Of a DNA stretch of 64,000 nt, positions 16,923 through 26,105 are shown in pieces; the first letter of the stretch is position 1, and the number at the start of each line of letters is the position of its first letter. The position numbers and the translations under genes were made by a program. The stretch covers positions 434,001 to 498,000 of the forward strand of contig JAVXNE010000001.1 of assembly GCA_036645935.1 (NCBI GenBank). The letters are read 5' to 3'. The DNA comes from JAUNBN01 sp036645935 (GTDB lineage Bacteria > Bacillota > Clostridia > Oscillospirales > Ruminococcaceae). Below the pieces are notes generated by a model that saw nothing but the letters and a program-made list of their open reading frames with translations, made no database searches and was not told the origin of the DNA.

Positions 16923-18086
16923 TTAGTCGAATGCTTTTTTTATTCTGTCCGCAAAGCTCTTGCGCTTGTCGTAATTTTTATCAACTGACAGCGCGGCTTC
17001 AAATTCCTCAAGTTCCTTTTTCTGCTCACGCGTAAGCTTTTTGGGAACCTCAATTTGCACCTTGACGTATTGGTCGCCGCGAGCTTTGCTGCTCAGGTGC
17101 GGTATGCCCTTGTTCTTGAGCCTGAAAACAGCATCGGGTTGAGTGCCGTCCGGTATCGTGAACTTTATCTTGCCGTCTATTGTGGGCACAACAATTTCCG
17201 CACCGAGAGCCGCCTGTGAATAGCTGATCGGGACGGTTACATAAACGTCGGCGCGAACCCGCTCAAAAAGCGCGTCGGGTCTGACCGACACGACCGCGAT
17301 AACGTCGCCGCTCGGGCCTGCGTTCGCACCCGAATCTCCCCTGCCGCGCAGCGAAAGGCTCTGCTCGTCGTCAATTCCAGCGGGAATATTGACCTCGATT
17401 TTGCGCTTTACTTTGACATTGCCCGCTCCCGCGCACTTGGCGCACGGTTTGTCGACTATTCTGCCCTTGCCCGCGCATTTGGGGCACGGCTTAGACGAGC
17501 GCATTACAGACCCGAACACGCTCTGCTGCACGGTGACGTAGCCGCTGCCGCCGCATTGATCGCATTTCACAGGGCTGGTGCCCTTGGCCGCTCCGCTGCC
17601 GCCGCAATCTGTGCACACTTCAAGCACGTTGATGTTGAGCGTTTTTTGACAGCCGTGTGCCGCCTCCATAAAGCTGAGCGGCAAGCTGACGCGTATATCT
17701 CCACCCCTTCGCGGCGCATTCGCGTTGGACGATCTGCGGGATGATCCCCCGCCAAATCCACCGCCGAAAAACGAACCGAAGATATCTCCCAAATCGACAT
17801 CGAAACCGCCGTATCCCCCATAGCCCGGGCCATAGCCGCCGCCCGCGCCATAGGTTGAATCAACGCCAGCATGACCGAATTGGTCGTATTTCGCGCGCTT
17901 GTCCTTGTCGGACAGCACCTCGTATGCCTCGCCGAGTTCCTTGAACTTGCTCTCTGCTGTGGGATCGTCGGGGTTGAGATCGGGGTGCAGTTTCTTTGCC
18001 TTTTTCCTGTATTCGGCCTTGATTTGATCGTCTGTTGCGTTGCGGTCAACGCCGAGAACTTCATAATAATCTCTTTTTTGAGCCAT
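16923..18086 (-). CDS. dnaJ: Chaperone protein DnaJ
   Basis: Hsp40 co-chaperone that brings unfolded proteins to DnaK and stimulates its ATPase. 387 residues with all type I parts: J domain (1-70, HPD at 34-36), glycine-rich linker (GGGYGPGYGGYGG), four CxxCxGxG zinc-binding repeats in the middle and the C-terminal substrate-binding domains. ATG at 18086 with AAAGGGA upstream. Third gene of the CIRCE-controlled operon, separated from dnaK by a GC-rich hairpin. Confidence 0.98.
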   Translation of the reverse strand: MAQKRDYYEVLGVDRNATDDQIKAEYRKKAKKLHPDLNPDDPTAESKFKELGEAYEVLSDKDKRAKYDQFGHAGVDSTYGAGGGYGPGYGGYGGFDVDLGDIFGSFFGGGFGGGSSRRSSNANAPRRGGDIRVSLPLSFMEAAHGCQKTLNINVLEVCTDCGGSGAAKGTSPVKCDQCGGSGYVTVQQSVFGSVMRSSKPCPKCAGKGRIVDKPCAKCAGAGNVKVKRKIEVNIPAGIDDEQSLSLRGRGDSGANAGPSGDVIAVVSVRPDALFERVRADVYVTVPISYSQAALGAEIVVPTIDGKIKFTIPDGTQPDAVFRLKNKGIPHLSSKARGDQYVKVQIEVPKKLTREQKKELEEFEAALSVDKNYDKRKSFADRIKKAFD

Positions 18087-18104
18087 AAATATGTCCCTTT
18101 ATCC

Positions 18105-18140
18105 GGCGGCAGGGCGGGGTCTTTCACCCGCCCTTCGCCG
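18105..18140 (-). promoter_or_regulatory. GC-rich hairpin between dnaK and dnaJ
   Basis: Stem GGCGAAGGGCGGG with GGCGGCAGGGCGGG-type complement and a loop of about eight bases. On the minus strand the bases after it (GGATAAAGGG) are not a T tract, so it looks like an mRNA stabilising or processing element rather than a full terminator, and could lower dnaJ output relative to dnaK. Confidence 0.5.
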
Positions 18141-18165
18141 TAGATTTTATATTGTTACGGAACGG

Positions 18166-20016
18166 TTATTCAACATCGGTAAAATCGGCGTCAACAACGT
18201 TATCATCTGTCTTTCCGTCGGCGGGATTTGCCGAATCGTCAACAGGGCCGTAGGTGTGGGGCTCTTCGGGACTGCCTTCGGGCTTTTGAGCGTAGGCCTT
18301 TGAGCTGACCTCATAGAGTTTCTGCTCGAGCGCCTCGCGCTTTTGCTTCATTCCGTCCTGAGAGTTGCTCGTAATCTCCGCACGCAGCTCGGAGATTCTC
18401 GTCTCAAGCTCACTCTTGTCTGCCGCGTCGATCTTGTCTCCGAGATCTTTAATCAGCTTTTCCGCCTGATATGCGGCGCTGTCGGCAGTGTTCTTGTTTT
18501 CAATTTCCTCGCGGGCGCGCTTGTCGCTCTCCGCGTACTGCTCGGCGTCGTGCACCGCTTTTTCGATGTCGTCCTTGCTCATGTTCGTCGAGCTGGTTAT
18601 CGTGATATCCTGCGCTTTTCCGGTGCCGAGATCCTTTGCGGACACGTGCACTATGCCGTTCGCATCAATGTCAAATGTGACTTCGATCTGCGGAATCCCG
18701 CGCGGAGCAGGAGCGATTCCGTCGAGACGGAACATGCCGAGCGTCTTGTTGTCGCGAGCCATCTCGCGCTCTCCCTGAAGCACATGCACCTCAACCGAAG
18801 TCTGGCTGTCAGCCGCCGTGCTGAATATCTGGCTCTTCTTTGTCGGTATCGTCGTATTGCGCTCGATTATGCGTGTTGAGATGCCACCCTCGGTCTCGAT
18901 TCCAAGCGACAGCGGGGTGACGTCGAGCAACAGCAAGCCCTTAACGTCTCCTCCGAGCACTCCGCCCTGAATTGCCGCTCCGATTGCAACGCACTCGTCG
19001 GGGTTGATGCCCTTAAAGGGTTCCTTGCCGCCGAGAATTTTTTTGACAGCGTCCTGCACCGAAATCATGCGGGTCGAACCGCCGACAAGCAAAACCTTGT
19101 CGAGCTTATCCGCTGTGAGTCCCGCGTCCGCGAGCGCTTGTTTTGTCGGTCCCATCGTCTTTTCAACGAGATCCGCAGTCAGCTCGTCGAACTTCGCACG
19201 GGTGAGCGTCATGTCAAGATGCTTGGGACCGGCCGCATCAGCCGTTATGAACGGAAGATTGATCTGTGTGGAGGTCACTCCGGACAGCTCAATTTTAGCC
19301 TTTTCAGCCGCCTCTTTCAGACGCTGAAGCGCCATCTTGTCTGTGCGAAGGTCAATGCCGCTCTCGTTTTTAAATTCTCCGGCCAGATAGTCGATAACGC
19401 GCTGGTCGAAATCATCGCCGCCAAGACGGTTGTTGCCCGCCGTTGCGAGAACCTCCTGCACGCCGTCACCCATCTCAATTATCGAGACGTCGAAAGTGCC
19501 GCCTCCGAGGTCGTAAACCATTATCTTTTGCTCGGTCTCTTTGTCCGCACCGTAGGCAAGCGCCGCCGCCGTCGGCTCGTTTATTATTCTCTTCACCTCA
19601 AGACCCGCTATCACTCCGGCGTCCTTGGTTGCCTGGCGCTGCGCGTCGCTGAAGTATGCGGGAACCGTTATGACAGCCTCGGTTATCTTCTCTCCGAGAT
19701 ACGCCTCGGCGTCAGCTTTCAGCTTTTGCAAGATCATTGCAGAAATTTCCTGCGGCGTGTATTTTTTTCCGTCAATGTCTATCTTGCGGTCTGAACCCAT
19801 ATCGCGTTTGATCGAGCTAATCGTCCTATCGGGGTTTGTGATGGCCTGGCGTTTGGCAACTGTGCCGACCATGCGCTCGCCGTTTTTGGCAAACGCGACA
19901 ACCGACGGTGTTGTGCGCGAACCTTCTGCATTGGGTATAACAACGGATTCTCCGCCTTCCATGACAGCTACGCAAGAGTTGGTGGTTCCGAGATCAATTC
20001 CGATTATTTTAGCCAT
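18166..20016 (-). CDS. dnaK: Chaperone protein DnaK (Hsp70)
   Basis: ATP-driven folding chaperone. 616 residues: ATPase domain beginning IIGIDLGTTNSCVAV with the phosphate loops VYDLGGGTFDVS and VLLVGGSTRM, then the conserved linker LLLLDVTPLSLGIET and the substrate-binding and lid domains, ending in a charged tail (NVVDADFTDVE). Ribosome site AAGGAGATAAAATATT. Downstream of hrcA and grpE in the same operon. Confidence 0.99.
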   Translation of the reverse strand: MAKIIGIDLGTTNSCVAVMEGGESVVIPNAEGSRTTPSVVAFAKNGERMVGTVAKRQAITNPDRTISSIKRDMGSDRKIDIDGKKYTPQEISAMILQKLKADAEAYLGEKITEAVITVPAYFSDAQRQATKDAGVIAGLEVKRIINEPTAAALAYGADKETEQKIMVYDLGGGTFDVSIIEMGDGVQEVLATAGNNRLGGDDFDQRVIDYLAGEFKNESGIDLRTDKMALQRLKEAAEKAKIELSGVTSTQINLPFITADAAGPKHLDMTLTRAKFDELTADLVEKTMGPTKQALADAGLTADKLDKVLLVGGSTRMISVQDAVKKILGGKEPFKGINPDECVAIGAAIQGGVLGGDVKGLLLLDVTPLSLGIETEGGISTRIIERNTTIPTKKSQIFSTAADSQTSVEVHVLQGEREMARDNKTLGMFRLDGIAPAPRGIPQIEVTFDIDANGIVHVSAKDLGTGKAQDITITSSTNMSKDDIEKAVHDAEQYAESDKRAREEIENKNTADSAAYQAEKLIKDLGDKIDAADKSELETRISELRAEITSNSQDGMKQKREALEQKLYEVSSKAYAQKPEGSPEEPHTYGPVDDSANPADGKTDDNVVDADFTDVE

Positions 20017-20080
20017 AATATTTTATCTCCTTAAACAAATTAGTATAATTTATATCCTTAAAGGCCCACGGCTTCGGGAT

Positions 20081-20680
20081 TTATTCCGCCACCGCCACCA
20101 TAGAAGGTCGCAACACCCGGCCGTTCAGTGAATATCCTTTTTGGAGCACCCGGGTTATTGTCCCGCTCTCTTTGTCCTCACATGCTTCGCGGGCAACGGC
20201 GTTGTGGACATTGGGGTTGAACTTCACATCCTGTGCTTCTATCTCCTCAACACCTATCTGTGACAGCGCGTTTTGGAACATCACGAGAGTCATCTCGACA
20301 CCTTTTTTATATTTTTCATCGGTGCTGTCCGCGAGTGTCGCAAGCTCGAGCGCATCAAGAGCAGGCAACAGTTTTTCAACGGCGCTTGCAATTCCGTAAT
20401 TTGCGCTCTCCGCCTTTTCACGTTCGGTGCGTTTGCGATAGTTGTCGTATTCCGCCACCGTGCGCAACAGCTTATCTTTTTGTGCATTGAGCTCTGCTGT
20501 GAGACTCTCGTTTTCGAGCGCCAGAGTATCTTTCTCAATCTCGAGCGGGCCGGCCGCGGTTTCCGACTGCGTCGCATCAGGCTGCGCGCTCTCGTCTATG
20601 GACTCTATATTGTCAATATCGGTCATCGTAGCGCCCTGTTCGCTCTCTTTCTTTTCCTGCTTCTTATGCTCTTTATTCAT
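20081..20680 (-). CDS. grpE: Nucleotide exchange factor GrpE
   Basis: Releases ADP from DnaK. 199 residues: an acidic N-terminal tail, the long dimer coiled coil (about 50-110, including LRTVAEYDNYRKRTEREKAE) and the C-terminal beta domain ending with VLQKGYSLNGRVLRPSMVAV, the family signature. Starts 19 bases after the hrcA stop. Confidence 0.97.
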   Translation of the reverse strand: MNKEHKKQEKKESEQGATMTDIDNIESIDESAQPDATQSETAAGPLEIEKDTLALENESLTAELNAQKDKLLRTVAEYDNYRKRTEREKAESANYGIASAVEKLLPALDALELATLADSTDEKYKKGVEMTLVMFQNALSQIGVEEIEAQDVKFNPNVHNAVAREACEDKESGTITRVLQKGYSLNGRVLRPSMVAVAE

Positions 20681-20699
20681 CTCAACATTGCCTTTCCGC

Positions 20700-21719
20700 T
20701 CACGCCGGGTTTGTGAGCATTGCGCTTATAGCATCGCGGAAATAGGTAACCCGCGGAATTATCCAACCGTAGTTCATTCGTACAGGCCCTGCAACCGCGA
20801 GCGCCCCGGAAAGACCGCCCTGGGCGCGGTAGCGTCCGACTATCAATCCGAGACTTCCTGTTCCGAGCTCCCCCGTCTCATCCCCGACAAATACTGTGAG
20901 GGGTTCGCTCGGCTGAAGATAACTTCGGACAACATCGGAGTTCGAGAACAGTTCGAGCAGCTCTTTGAGATGCGATTCAAGCTCGGGATAGGAGAGCAGC
21001 TTCTGCTGACCCTCTGTGTAAACTCTCACATCTGAGGCGCTCTTGATCATTGTGCTCACAGCCAACGCAATCGGATTGAAGAGTTCCCGACTCCAGTCAA
21101 GGCCTTCCCTGACCTTTTCGGTTCGGATATTGCTGATATCCTCTGCCGACACGAAACGGAGCTGTTTGTTTAGCTCTCGGGCAAGCTCTTTAATCTGACT
21201 GTCTGAAATCTCGTCGCGCAGACGGCACACCCTCGTTTTCACCCCGCCCGCGCTCGTAACTCCCAATATCGCAACGTTATACTTGCCGGTCTTAAATACT
21301 TGAAAATGACTTATCTGAACATTTCCGCCGCGCGGCGTTGTCGCGATTGCCGCAAGTCCCGTCATTTCCGCAAGCAGCCGCGCCGCCTCGTCGGCCGCGC
21401 GGTCGGGATCGGAATCCATTTTCGACACCGCCTCGTCGATAGCCTCGCGCTCTTCAAGTGCGAGCGATCTGATATTCATAAGATGGTCAACGTAATATCG
21501 GTAACCGAGCGCCGTAGGCACTCTACCCGCCGAGGTATGCGGCTGCTCAAGCAGTCCGAGCGTCGTGAGTTCTGCCATCTCGTTGCGCAGCGTCGCCGTC
21601 GAGACAGACACGTCTTCGAGGAAACTGCTCAGTATCTTCGAGCCTACGGGGTCTCCCGATCCGGTATACAGCGCGACGATTTTTGCGAGTATCAGGCGCT
21701 TGCGCCTGCTGATATCCAT
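20700..21719 (-). CDS. hrcA: Heat-inducible transcription repressor HrcA
   Basis: Binds CIRCE and represses the operon until heat occupies its partner chaperonin. 339 residues: winged helix at the N-terminus (KRLILAKIVALYTGSGDPVGSKIL, then VSTATLRNEMAELTTLGLLEQPHTSAGRVPT), followed by the GAF-like dimer domain. Ribosome site AAAGGAGG at eight bases. First gene of the operon, with CIRCE between promoter and start, so it autoregulates. Confidence 0.98.
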   Translation of the reverse strand: MDISRRKRLILAKIVALYTGSGDPVGSKILSSFLEDVSVSTATLRNEMAELTTLGLLEQPHTSAGRVPTALGYRYYVDHLMNIRSLALEEREAIDEAVSKMDSDPDRAADEAARLLAEMTGLAAIATTPRGGNVQISHFQVFKTGKYNVAILGVTSAGGVKTRVCRLRDEISDSQIKELARELNKQLRFVSAEDISNIRTEKVREGLDWSRELFNPIALAVSTMIKSASDVRVYTEGQQKLLSYPELESHLKELLELFSNSDVVRSYLQPSEPLTVFVGDETGELGTGSLGLIVGRYRAQGGLSGALAVAGPVRMNYGWIIPRVTYFRDAISAMLTNPA

Positions 21720-21744
21720 TCGGGCGGCCTCCTTTACGTTTTGG

Positions 21745-21771
21745 TTAGCACTCTCTCCGCTCGAGTGCTAA
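21745..21771. promoter_or_regulatory. CIRCE operator
   Basis: Perfect TTAGCACTC, nine bases, GAGTGCTAA. It is located just downstream of the -10 of the hrcA promoter and upstream of the hrcA ribosome site, the classic HrcA binding position. Confidence 0.98.
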
Positions 21772-21775
21772 CATC

Positions 21776-21803
21776 ATAATACACGGTTTTTTTTATTTGT
21801 CAA
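21776..21803 (-). promoter_or_regulatory. Sigma-A promoter of hrcA-grpE-dnaK-dnaJ
   Basis: TTGACA, 16 bases (mostly A), TATTAT on the minus strand. The transcript would start inside or just before the CIRCE element. Confidence 0.85.
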
Positions 21804-21902
21804 CAGTAATTTTAAATTATTATCGCTCCGCGCCCGCCCTCGTTGACTTTATTATTAGTTTGCTATTTAATATTAAACATAACATCTTATACGGAGGGCA
21901 TA

Positions 21903-23027
21903 ATGTCGGCGGGAATATATATCCACATACCGTTCTGCGCACACAAGTGCCCCTACTGCGACTTTTATTCCGTAGCCTACGATGACGGGCTTTGCTCAAA
22001 ATATATCGCCGCAATCGGGCGGGAGACCGAGGCGTTTCCGCCACTGTCCGCCGACACGATATATTTTGGAGGAGGGACGCCGTCACTGCTGCGCACCGAA
22101 CACATCGAGTGTATGCTGAACGCTGTGCGCTCGCGATTTAACATTGCGGATGGCGCGGAGATCACTCTCGAATGCAATCCCGCGACTTGCGATCGGGAAA
22201 AGCTCCGCGATCTGCACTCGCTCGGAATCAACCGGCTGTCTGTGGGCGTTCAGAGCACTGATGACGCGGTGCTGCAAGCTGCCGGACGCCTGCACAACGG
22301 CGACCAGGCGCTGCGCACGCTGTCTGACGCGGCGCTTGCCGGTTTTGACAACGTGAGCGCCGATCTCATGATTGCTCTGCCGCAGGACGACGGGCGGGCG
22401 CTCGATCGGTCTATTTCGGATGTCACATCAACAGGCGCAAAACATGTCTCCGCCTATCTGCTCAAGCTCATGCCGCAGACTCCCTTTGGAGAGCAGGCTC
22501 CCGACGGGCTGCCCGATGATGACGACCAAGCACTGCTCTATGAGCACTGCTGCAACGCGCTCGAACATGCGGGTTTCAGGCAATATGAAATATCCAACTT
22601 CGCACTCGCGCCCGAATATAAAAGTCGCCACAACCTCAAATACTGGGATTGCGGAGAATGGGTGGGTCTCGGCGCGGCGGCGCACTCGTGTCTTTCGGGA
22701 ATGCGTTACAGCCACAAACGCGATCTGCGCGCTTTTACAGAAACCTTCTCTGATTCCGCTGCTCTCGCGCAGGACAGCTATATATCCCTGCTGGATTTTG
22801 AGGGAAAGCTTGATGCCGATGATTTCATCATGCTCAAGCTCCGCACGGCAGACGGGCTGTCGCTTGCTGAATTATACTCAAAATTTAATTTTAAGTTTAA
22901 TAAACAGAAAGTTGAATTCATCGAGCAAATCGCGGCAGCAGGCCTCGCTATCTTTAACGGCAAGACTCTCACCCTCACGCGAAAAGGGTTGCTTGTGTCC
23001 AACTCGATAATTGTCGAACTGATCTAA
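21903..23027 (+). CDS. hemW: HemW-type radical SAM protein (heme chaperone / CPDH-like)
   Basis: 374 residues of the oxygen-independent coproporphyrinogen dehydrogenase-like group; bacterial HemW binds heme and a 4Fe-4S cluster. The cluster motif is CAHKCPYC at the N-terminus (YIHIPFCAHKCPYCDFYS, lacking the extra cysteine of HemN), followed by YFGGGTPSLL and the HemW-typical SVGVQSTDDAVL. Start at 21903 with GGAGGG upstream. In most Firmicutes hemW lies co-directional between lepA and hrcA; here it occupies that place but on the opposite strand. Confidence 0.95.
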   Translation: MSAGIYIHIPFCAHKCPYCDFYSVAYDDGLCSKYIAAIGRETEAFPPLSADTIYFGGGTPSLLRTEHIECMLNAVRSRFNIADGAEITLECNPATCDREKLRDLHSLGINRLSVGVQSTDDAVLQAAGRLHNGDQALRTLSDAALAGFDNVSADLMIALPQDDGRALDRSISDVTSTGAKHVSAYLLKLMPQTPFGEQAPDGLPDDDDQALLYEHCCNALEHAGFRQYEISNFALAPEYKSRHNLKYWDCGEWVGLGAAAHSCLSGMRYSHKRDLRAFTETFSDSAALAQDSYISLLDFEGKLDADDFIMLKLRTADGLSLAELYSKFNFKFNKQKVEFIEQIAAAGLAIFNGKTLTLTRKGLLVSNSIIVELI

Positions 23028-23249
23028 CTGTAAAAAATGGCATTACAAACCCATATTCTTATGGCAGATACTCGCATAAAGACGATGGAAATAGAAAGAG
23101 GGCAAACCGAGCTTAATAGCAAGGTTTGCCCATACTTTCGTGGTAATCAAGATTAGCTTTATTAAGAGCTAAAAGGTTCACATCAAGCGAATGCATATTT
23201 TGCGTAGTTAGCCCAGCTGATGTTCATAATAAGCAACAACACCTAATGC

Positions 23250-23330
23250 TCAGCCAATTAGTAAAAAAATCACTGTTGCAATAAGAATCACGGTAGGTTT
23301 GTTATACCAATTATTTATTTTCACTCTCAT
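23250..23330 (-). pseudogene. Remnant of a small membrane protein
   Basis: ATG at 23330 has GAGGAT seven bases upstream. The frame encodes a basic start and a membrane segment (TVILIATVIFLLIG) and then meets TGA at 23252-23250, after which the same frame continues sensibly (ALGVVAYYEHQLG) to a TAA at 23211-23209. A change of TGG to TGA would explain it. A real 26-residue membrane peptide is the alternative. Confidence 0.35.
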
Positions 23331-23617
23331 TCTTTATCCTCACCGACTAATATAACTTCGCTCCCTGAGAGTTCAAATTCCTTGCTACCGTTTCAAAAAT
23401 ATGTTACTCGGTAGATATATAAAATAAGTTTATTATAGTAAAGATAAGGGTTCAAGGTCATGATTGTAAACATTGCTGAATAGCTTTCTGCTGAGATATA
23501 AGTTTACCGAGTTTCAACTCTCAAGTTTTAAACAATAAAAAGAACAAGCAATATGAAAACAAAAATCGGTTCACCGACCTTTTGCAAGGATACTCAGACA
23601 GAAAGGCGGTGCATTGT

Positions 23618-23829
23618 GTGGAAAAGCAAACAATGCTTGTTTTATTTGTTGCAGTTTGAGTTATCGTTGCCTTTTATGCAGGTGCTATGTTTAATTGCTT
23701 CCCTTCGTTGGAGATGATTCAGCTATCCGTGCAATCAGATTCTGCACTTGGATCATTTGTGCGGTAATTGTGATCTGCACCTGCATCATTATACAAAATA
23801 AAGAAAAGCTCATCCGCACATCTGTGTGA
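23618..23829 (+). pseudogene. Remnant of a two-helix membrane protein
   Basis: GTG at 23618 with AAAGGCGG upstream. The frame encodes KQTMLVLFVAV, TGA, then VIVAFYAGAMFNCFPSLEM; further on, a different frame carries a second membrane helix (WIICAVIVICTCIII) and a basic tail up to the TGA at 23827-23829. One stop and one frameshift therefore separate two halves of what looks like a 70-residue protein. Family not recognised. Confidence 0.4.
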
Positions 23830-23841
23830 GTGAGCTTTTTG
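23804..23841 (+). terminator. Intrinsic terminator
   Basis: Stem AAAAGCTCA/TGAGCTTTT extended by an imperfect inner stem, followed by a short T tract. Palindromic flanks make it usable from both sides; it would end both the remnant frame (+) and the lepA-DUF2007 message (-). Confidence 0.7.
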
Positions 23842-23872
23842 TGTTGAAAGCTTCGTGGCACGACAAATACGG

Positions 23873-24226
23873 CTACTGCGGCTCTTCGTCATTCGCCTTT
23901 GCATCGTCCGCCATCGCGTCGAACAGCTCGTGTTCCAGTTCCTTTGCGCGTGCACAGTCATCATATCTGACGTAAAAGCTGTACACCTCGTTGCCCACTC
24001 CGAAATAGCTCGTCATCCCCGCGCCGAGCATCCCGCTTTTCATAAACGGTATTTCCGCTTCGCCGAGCGCACCCTCGAATATGCCCGCCGTAAAAAATTC
24101 TTTTTCTGTCAGGAAAACCGGGTCGTTATTGCGGATTTCACGCAACTTTTTCCTCCCGCACACAGGGCACCGCTCACCGCAGCGGGCTTTGCAGCAGTTT
24201 TCACAGTATCGCAGAGTCCGGTCCAT
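23873..24226 (-). CDS. Zinc-ribbon and DUF2007-like protein
   Basis: 117 residues. The N-terminus has a zinc-ribbon pattern (YCENCCKARCGERCPVCGRKK); the C-terminal half (FEGALGEAEIPFMKSGMLG then FYVRYDDCARAKEL) matches the DUF2007 'putative signal transducing' domain, a small ferredoxin-like fold. Function unknown. The ribosome site GGAGG overlaps the lepA stop codon region, 14 bases upstream, so it is expressed with lepA. Confidence 0.8.
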   Translation of the reverse strand: MDRTLRYCENCCKARCGERCPVCGRKKLREIRNNDPVFLTEKEFFTAGIFEGALGEAEIPFMKSGMLGAGMTSYFGVGNEVYSFYVRYDDCARAKELEHELFDAMADDAKANDEEPQ

Positions 24227-24240
24227 TCACACATGCCTCC

Positions 24241-26034
24241 TCAATCGAGCTTGAGAACCGCCGTGAACGCTTCCGAAGGGATCTCGACCGAGCCGAACTG
24301 GCGCATCCGTTTCTTGCCCTCTTTCTGTTTTTCAAGCAGCTTTTTCTTCCGGGTTATGTCGCCGCCATAGCATTTTGCGAGCACGTCCTTGCGCATCGCG
24401 CGCACCGTCTCGCGGGCGATGATCTTGCCGCCGACAGCGGCTTGAATCGGAACCTCAAACAGCTGTCGCGGTATGTGGTCAAGCAGCTTTTGAGCTATCT
24501 TGCGTCCGCGTGCATAGGCCTTGTCGGCGTGGACGATAAAGGACAGCGCATCAACCACCTCACCGTTTATCATGATATCGAGCCGCACGAGACGGCTGTC
24601 CACAAATCCTTTAAGCTCATAGTCGTAACTGGCATATCCGCGTGTGCGGCTTTTCAGCGCGTCGAAAAAATCGTACACTATCTCGCCGAGCGGAAGCTCA
24701 TAGTGCATGTCCACACGTGATGCGTCGAGGTATTTCATGTCGACAAAGACACCGCGACGATCCTGACACAGCTCCATAATCGAACCGACAAACTCGCTCG
24801 GGGTGTAGATGTGCCCGTCGACAAAGGGCTCCGCCGCGCTCGCAATGGTGGACGGATCAGGGTAGTTTGTCGGGTTGTCGATATCGACAATCTCTCCGCT
24901 CGTCTTTGTAATTCGATAGACGACGCTCGGTGCGGTGGTGATCAGGTCAAGATCAAACTCGCGTTCGAGCCTTTCGATGACTATTTCAAGATGAAGCAGT
25001 CCGAGAAAGCCGCAGCGGAAACCGAAACCGAGCGCAACGGAGGTTTCGGGTTCAAAAGAGAGCGATGCGTCGTTGAGCATCAGCTTGTCGAGCGCGTCGC
25101 GAAGATCGCCATAGCGCGCGCCGTCTGCAGGGAAGATACCGCAGAAAACCATCGGCACAGCTTTGCGGTAACCGGGAAGCGCCGCCTGCGCAGGGCGCGA
25201 AGCTGAGGTGACCGTGTCGCCGACGCGTGCCTCGCGAACGTTCTTAATGCTCGCCGTGATATATCCGACATCGCCGGCACAGAGTGAACCGCACGATTCC
25301 AGCCTGTCCGCGCGCATGTGGCCGAGCTCAATCGTGAGAAACTGCGAGCCGGTCTGCATGAGTTTGATTGTCTCCCCCGTTTTGATAGTTCCCTCTATCA
25401 CACGGACGTATATGACAACACCCTTATATGTGTCGTAGACGCTGTCGAAAATCAGGCATTTGAGCGGCGCCTCGGGATCGCCCGACGGCGCAGGTATATC
25501 GGTTATGACACGCTCGAGCACCTCTGCGATATTCAGCCCGCTCTTGGCAGAGACGCGCGGCGCGTCCATTGCAGGCACGCCTATCTCCTCCTCTATCTCG
25601 TGGGCGACACGCTCAGGCTCCGCGGAATCGAGATCTATCTTGTTTATTACAGGGACTATGGCAAGCCCGTGATCCACTGCCATGTAAGCGTTGGCGAGCG
25701 TCTGGGCCTCAACTCCCTGCGTCGCGTCGACAACGAGCAGCGCACCCTCGCACGCCGCAAGAGAGCGCGAGACCTCATATCCAAAGTCGACGTGTCCGGG
25801 TGTGTCTATGAGGTTGAGCTTGTATTTGTTTCCGTCGCGCGCGGTGTAATCGAGCGCCACAGCGCGCGCTTTAATGGTTATTCCGCGTTCCCTTTCAAGA
25901 TCCATATTGTCGAGATACTGGCTGCTCATCGAGCGCGGATCAACCCCGCCAGTCAACTCGAGTATTCGGTCGGCCAGTGTTGATTTGCCGTGGTCGATGT
26001 GTGCTATAATGCAAAAATTCCGGATATTGTCCAT
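24241..26034 (-). CDS. lepA: Elongation factor 4 (LepA)
   Basis: Ribosome-associated GTPase that acts in back-translocation or initiation-complex biogenesis. 597 residues, the usual length. GTPase motifs AHIDHGKST (G1), DTPGHVDFG (G3) and NKIDLDSA (G4) are intact; the LepA-specific C-terminal domain ends with KKRMRQFGSVEIPSEAF. Ribosome site GAGG before the ATG. Sits downstream of spoIIP as in many Clostridia. Confidence 0.98.
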   Translation of the reverse strand: MDNIRNFCIIAHIDHGKSTLADRILELTGGVDPRSMSSQYLDNMDLERERGITIKARAVALDYTARDGNKYKLNLIDTPGHVDFGYEVSRSLAACEGALLVVDATQGVEAQTLANAYMAVDHGLAIVPVINKIDLDSAEPERVAHEIEEEIGVPAMDAPRVSAKSGLNIAEVLERVITDIPAPSGDPEAPLKCLIFDSVYDTYKGVVIYVRVIEGTIKTGETIKLMQTGSQFLTIELGHMRADRLESCGSLCAGDVGYITASIKNVREARVGDTVTSASRPAQAALPGYRKAVPMVFCGIFPADGARYGDLRDALDKLMLNDASLSFEPETSVALGFGFRCGFLGLLHLEIVIERLEREFDLDLITTAPSVVYRITKTSGEIVDIDNPTNYPDPSTIASAAEPFVDGHIYTPSEFVGSIMELCQDRRGVFVDMKYLDASRVDMHYELPLGEIVYDFFDALKSRTRGYASYDYELKGFVDSRLVRLDIMINGEVVDALSFIVHADKAYARGRKIAQKLLDHIPRQLFEVPIQAAVGGKIIARETVRAMRKDVLAKCYGGDITRKKKLLEKQKEGKKRMRQFGSVEIPSEAFTAVLKLD

Positions 26035-26105
26035 TTAGACCTCGTATTCTCTTAGTACGGTCATTATATATTTATATGGTGTACAAGGTCAATAGCATTG
26101 TTTGC

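Larger units (their letters stand above)
23028..23872. other. AT-rich decayed region between hemW and the DUF2007 gene
   Basis: About 840 bases, clearly more AT-rich than its surroundings. It contains two broken small membrane-protein frames (23250-23330 minus; 23618-23829 plus) and one terminator. Nothing else recognisable. Confidence 0.5.

Noticed and set aside
23250..23829. Recoded UGA (Trp) as an established feature of this region.
   Set aside because: Only two cases, one with an additional frameshift; all large genes of the window use TGA as a normal stop. Kept only as a low-interest observation.
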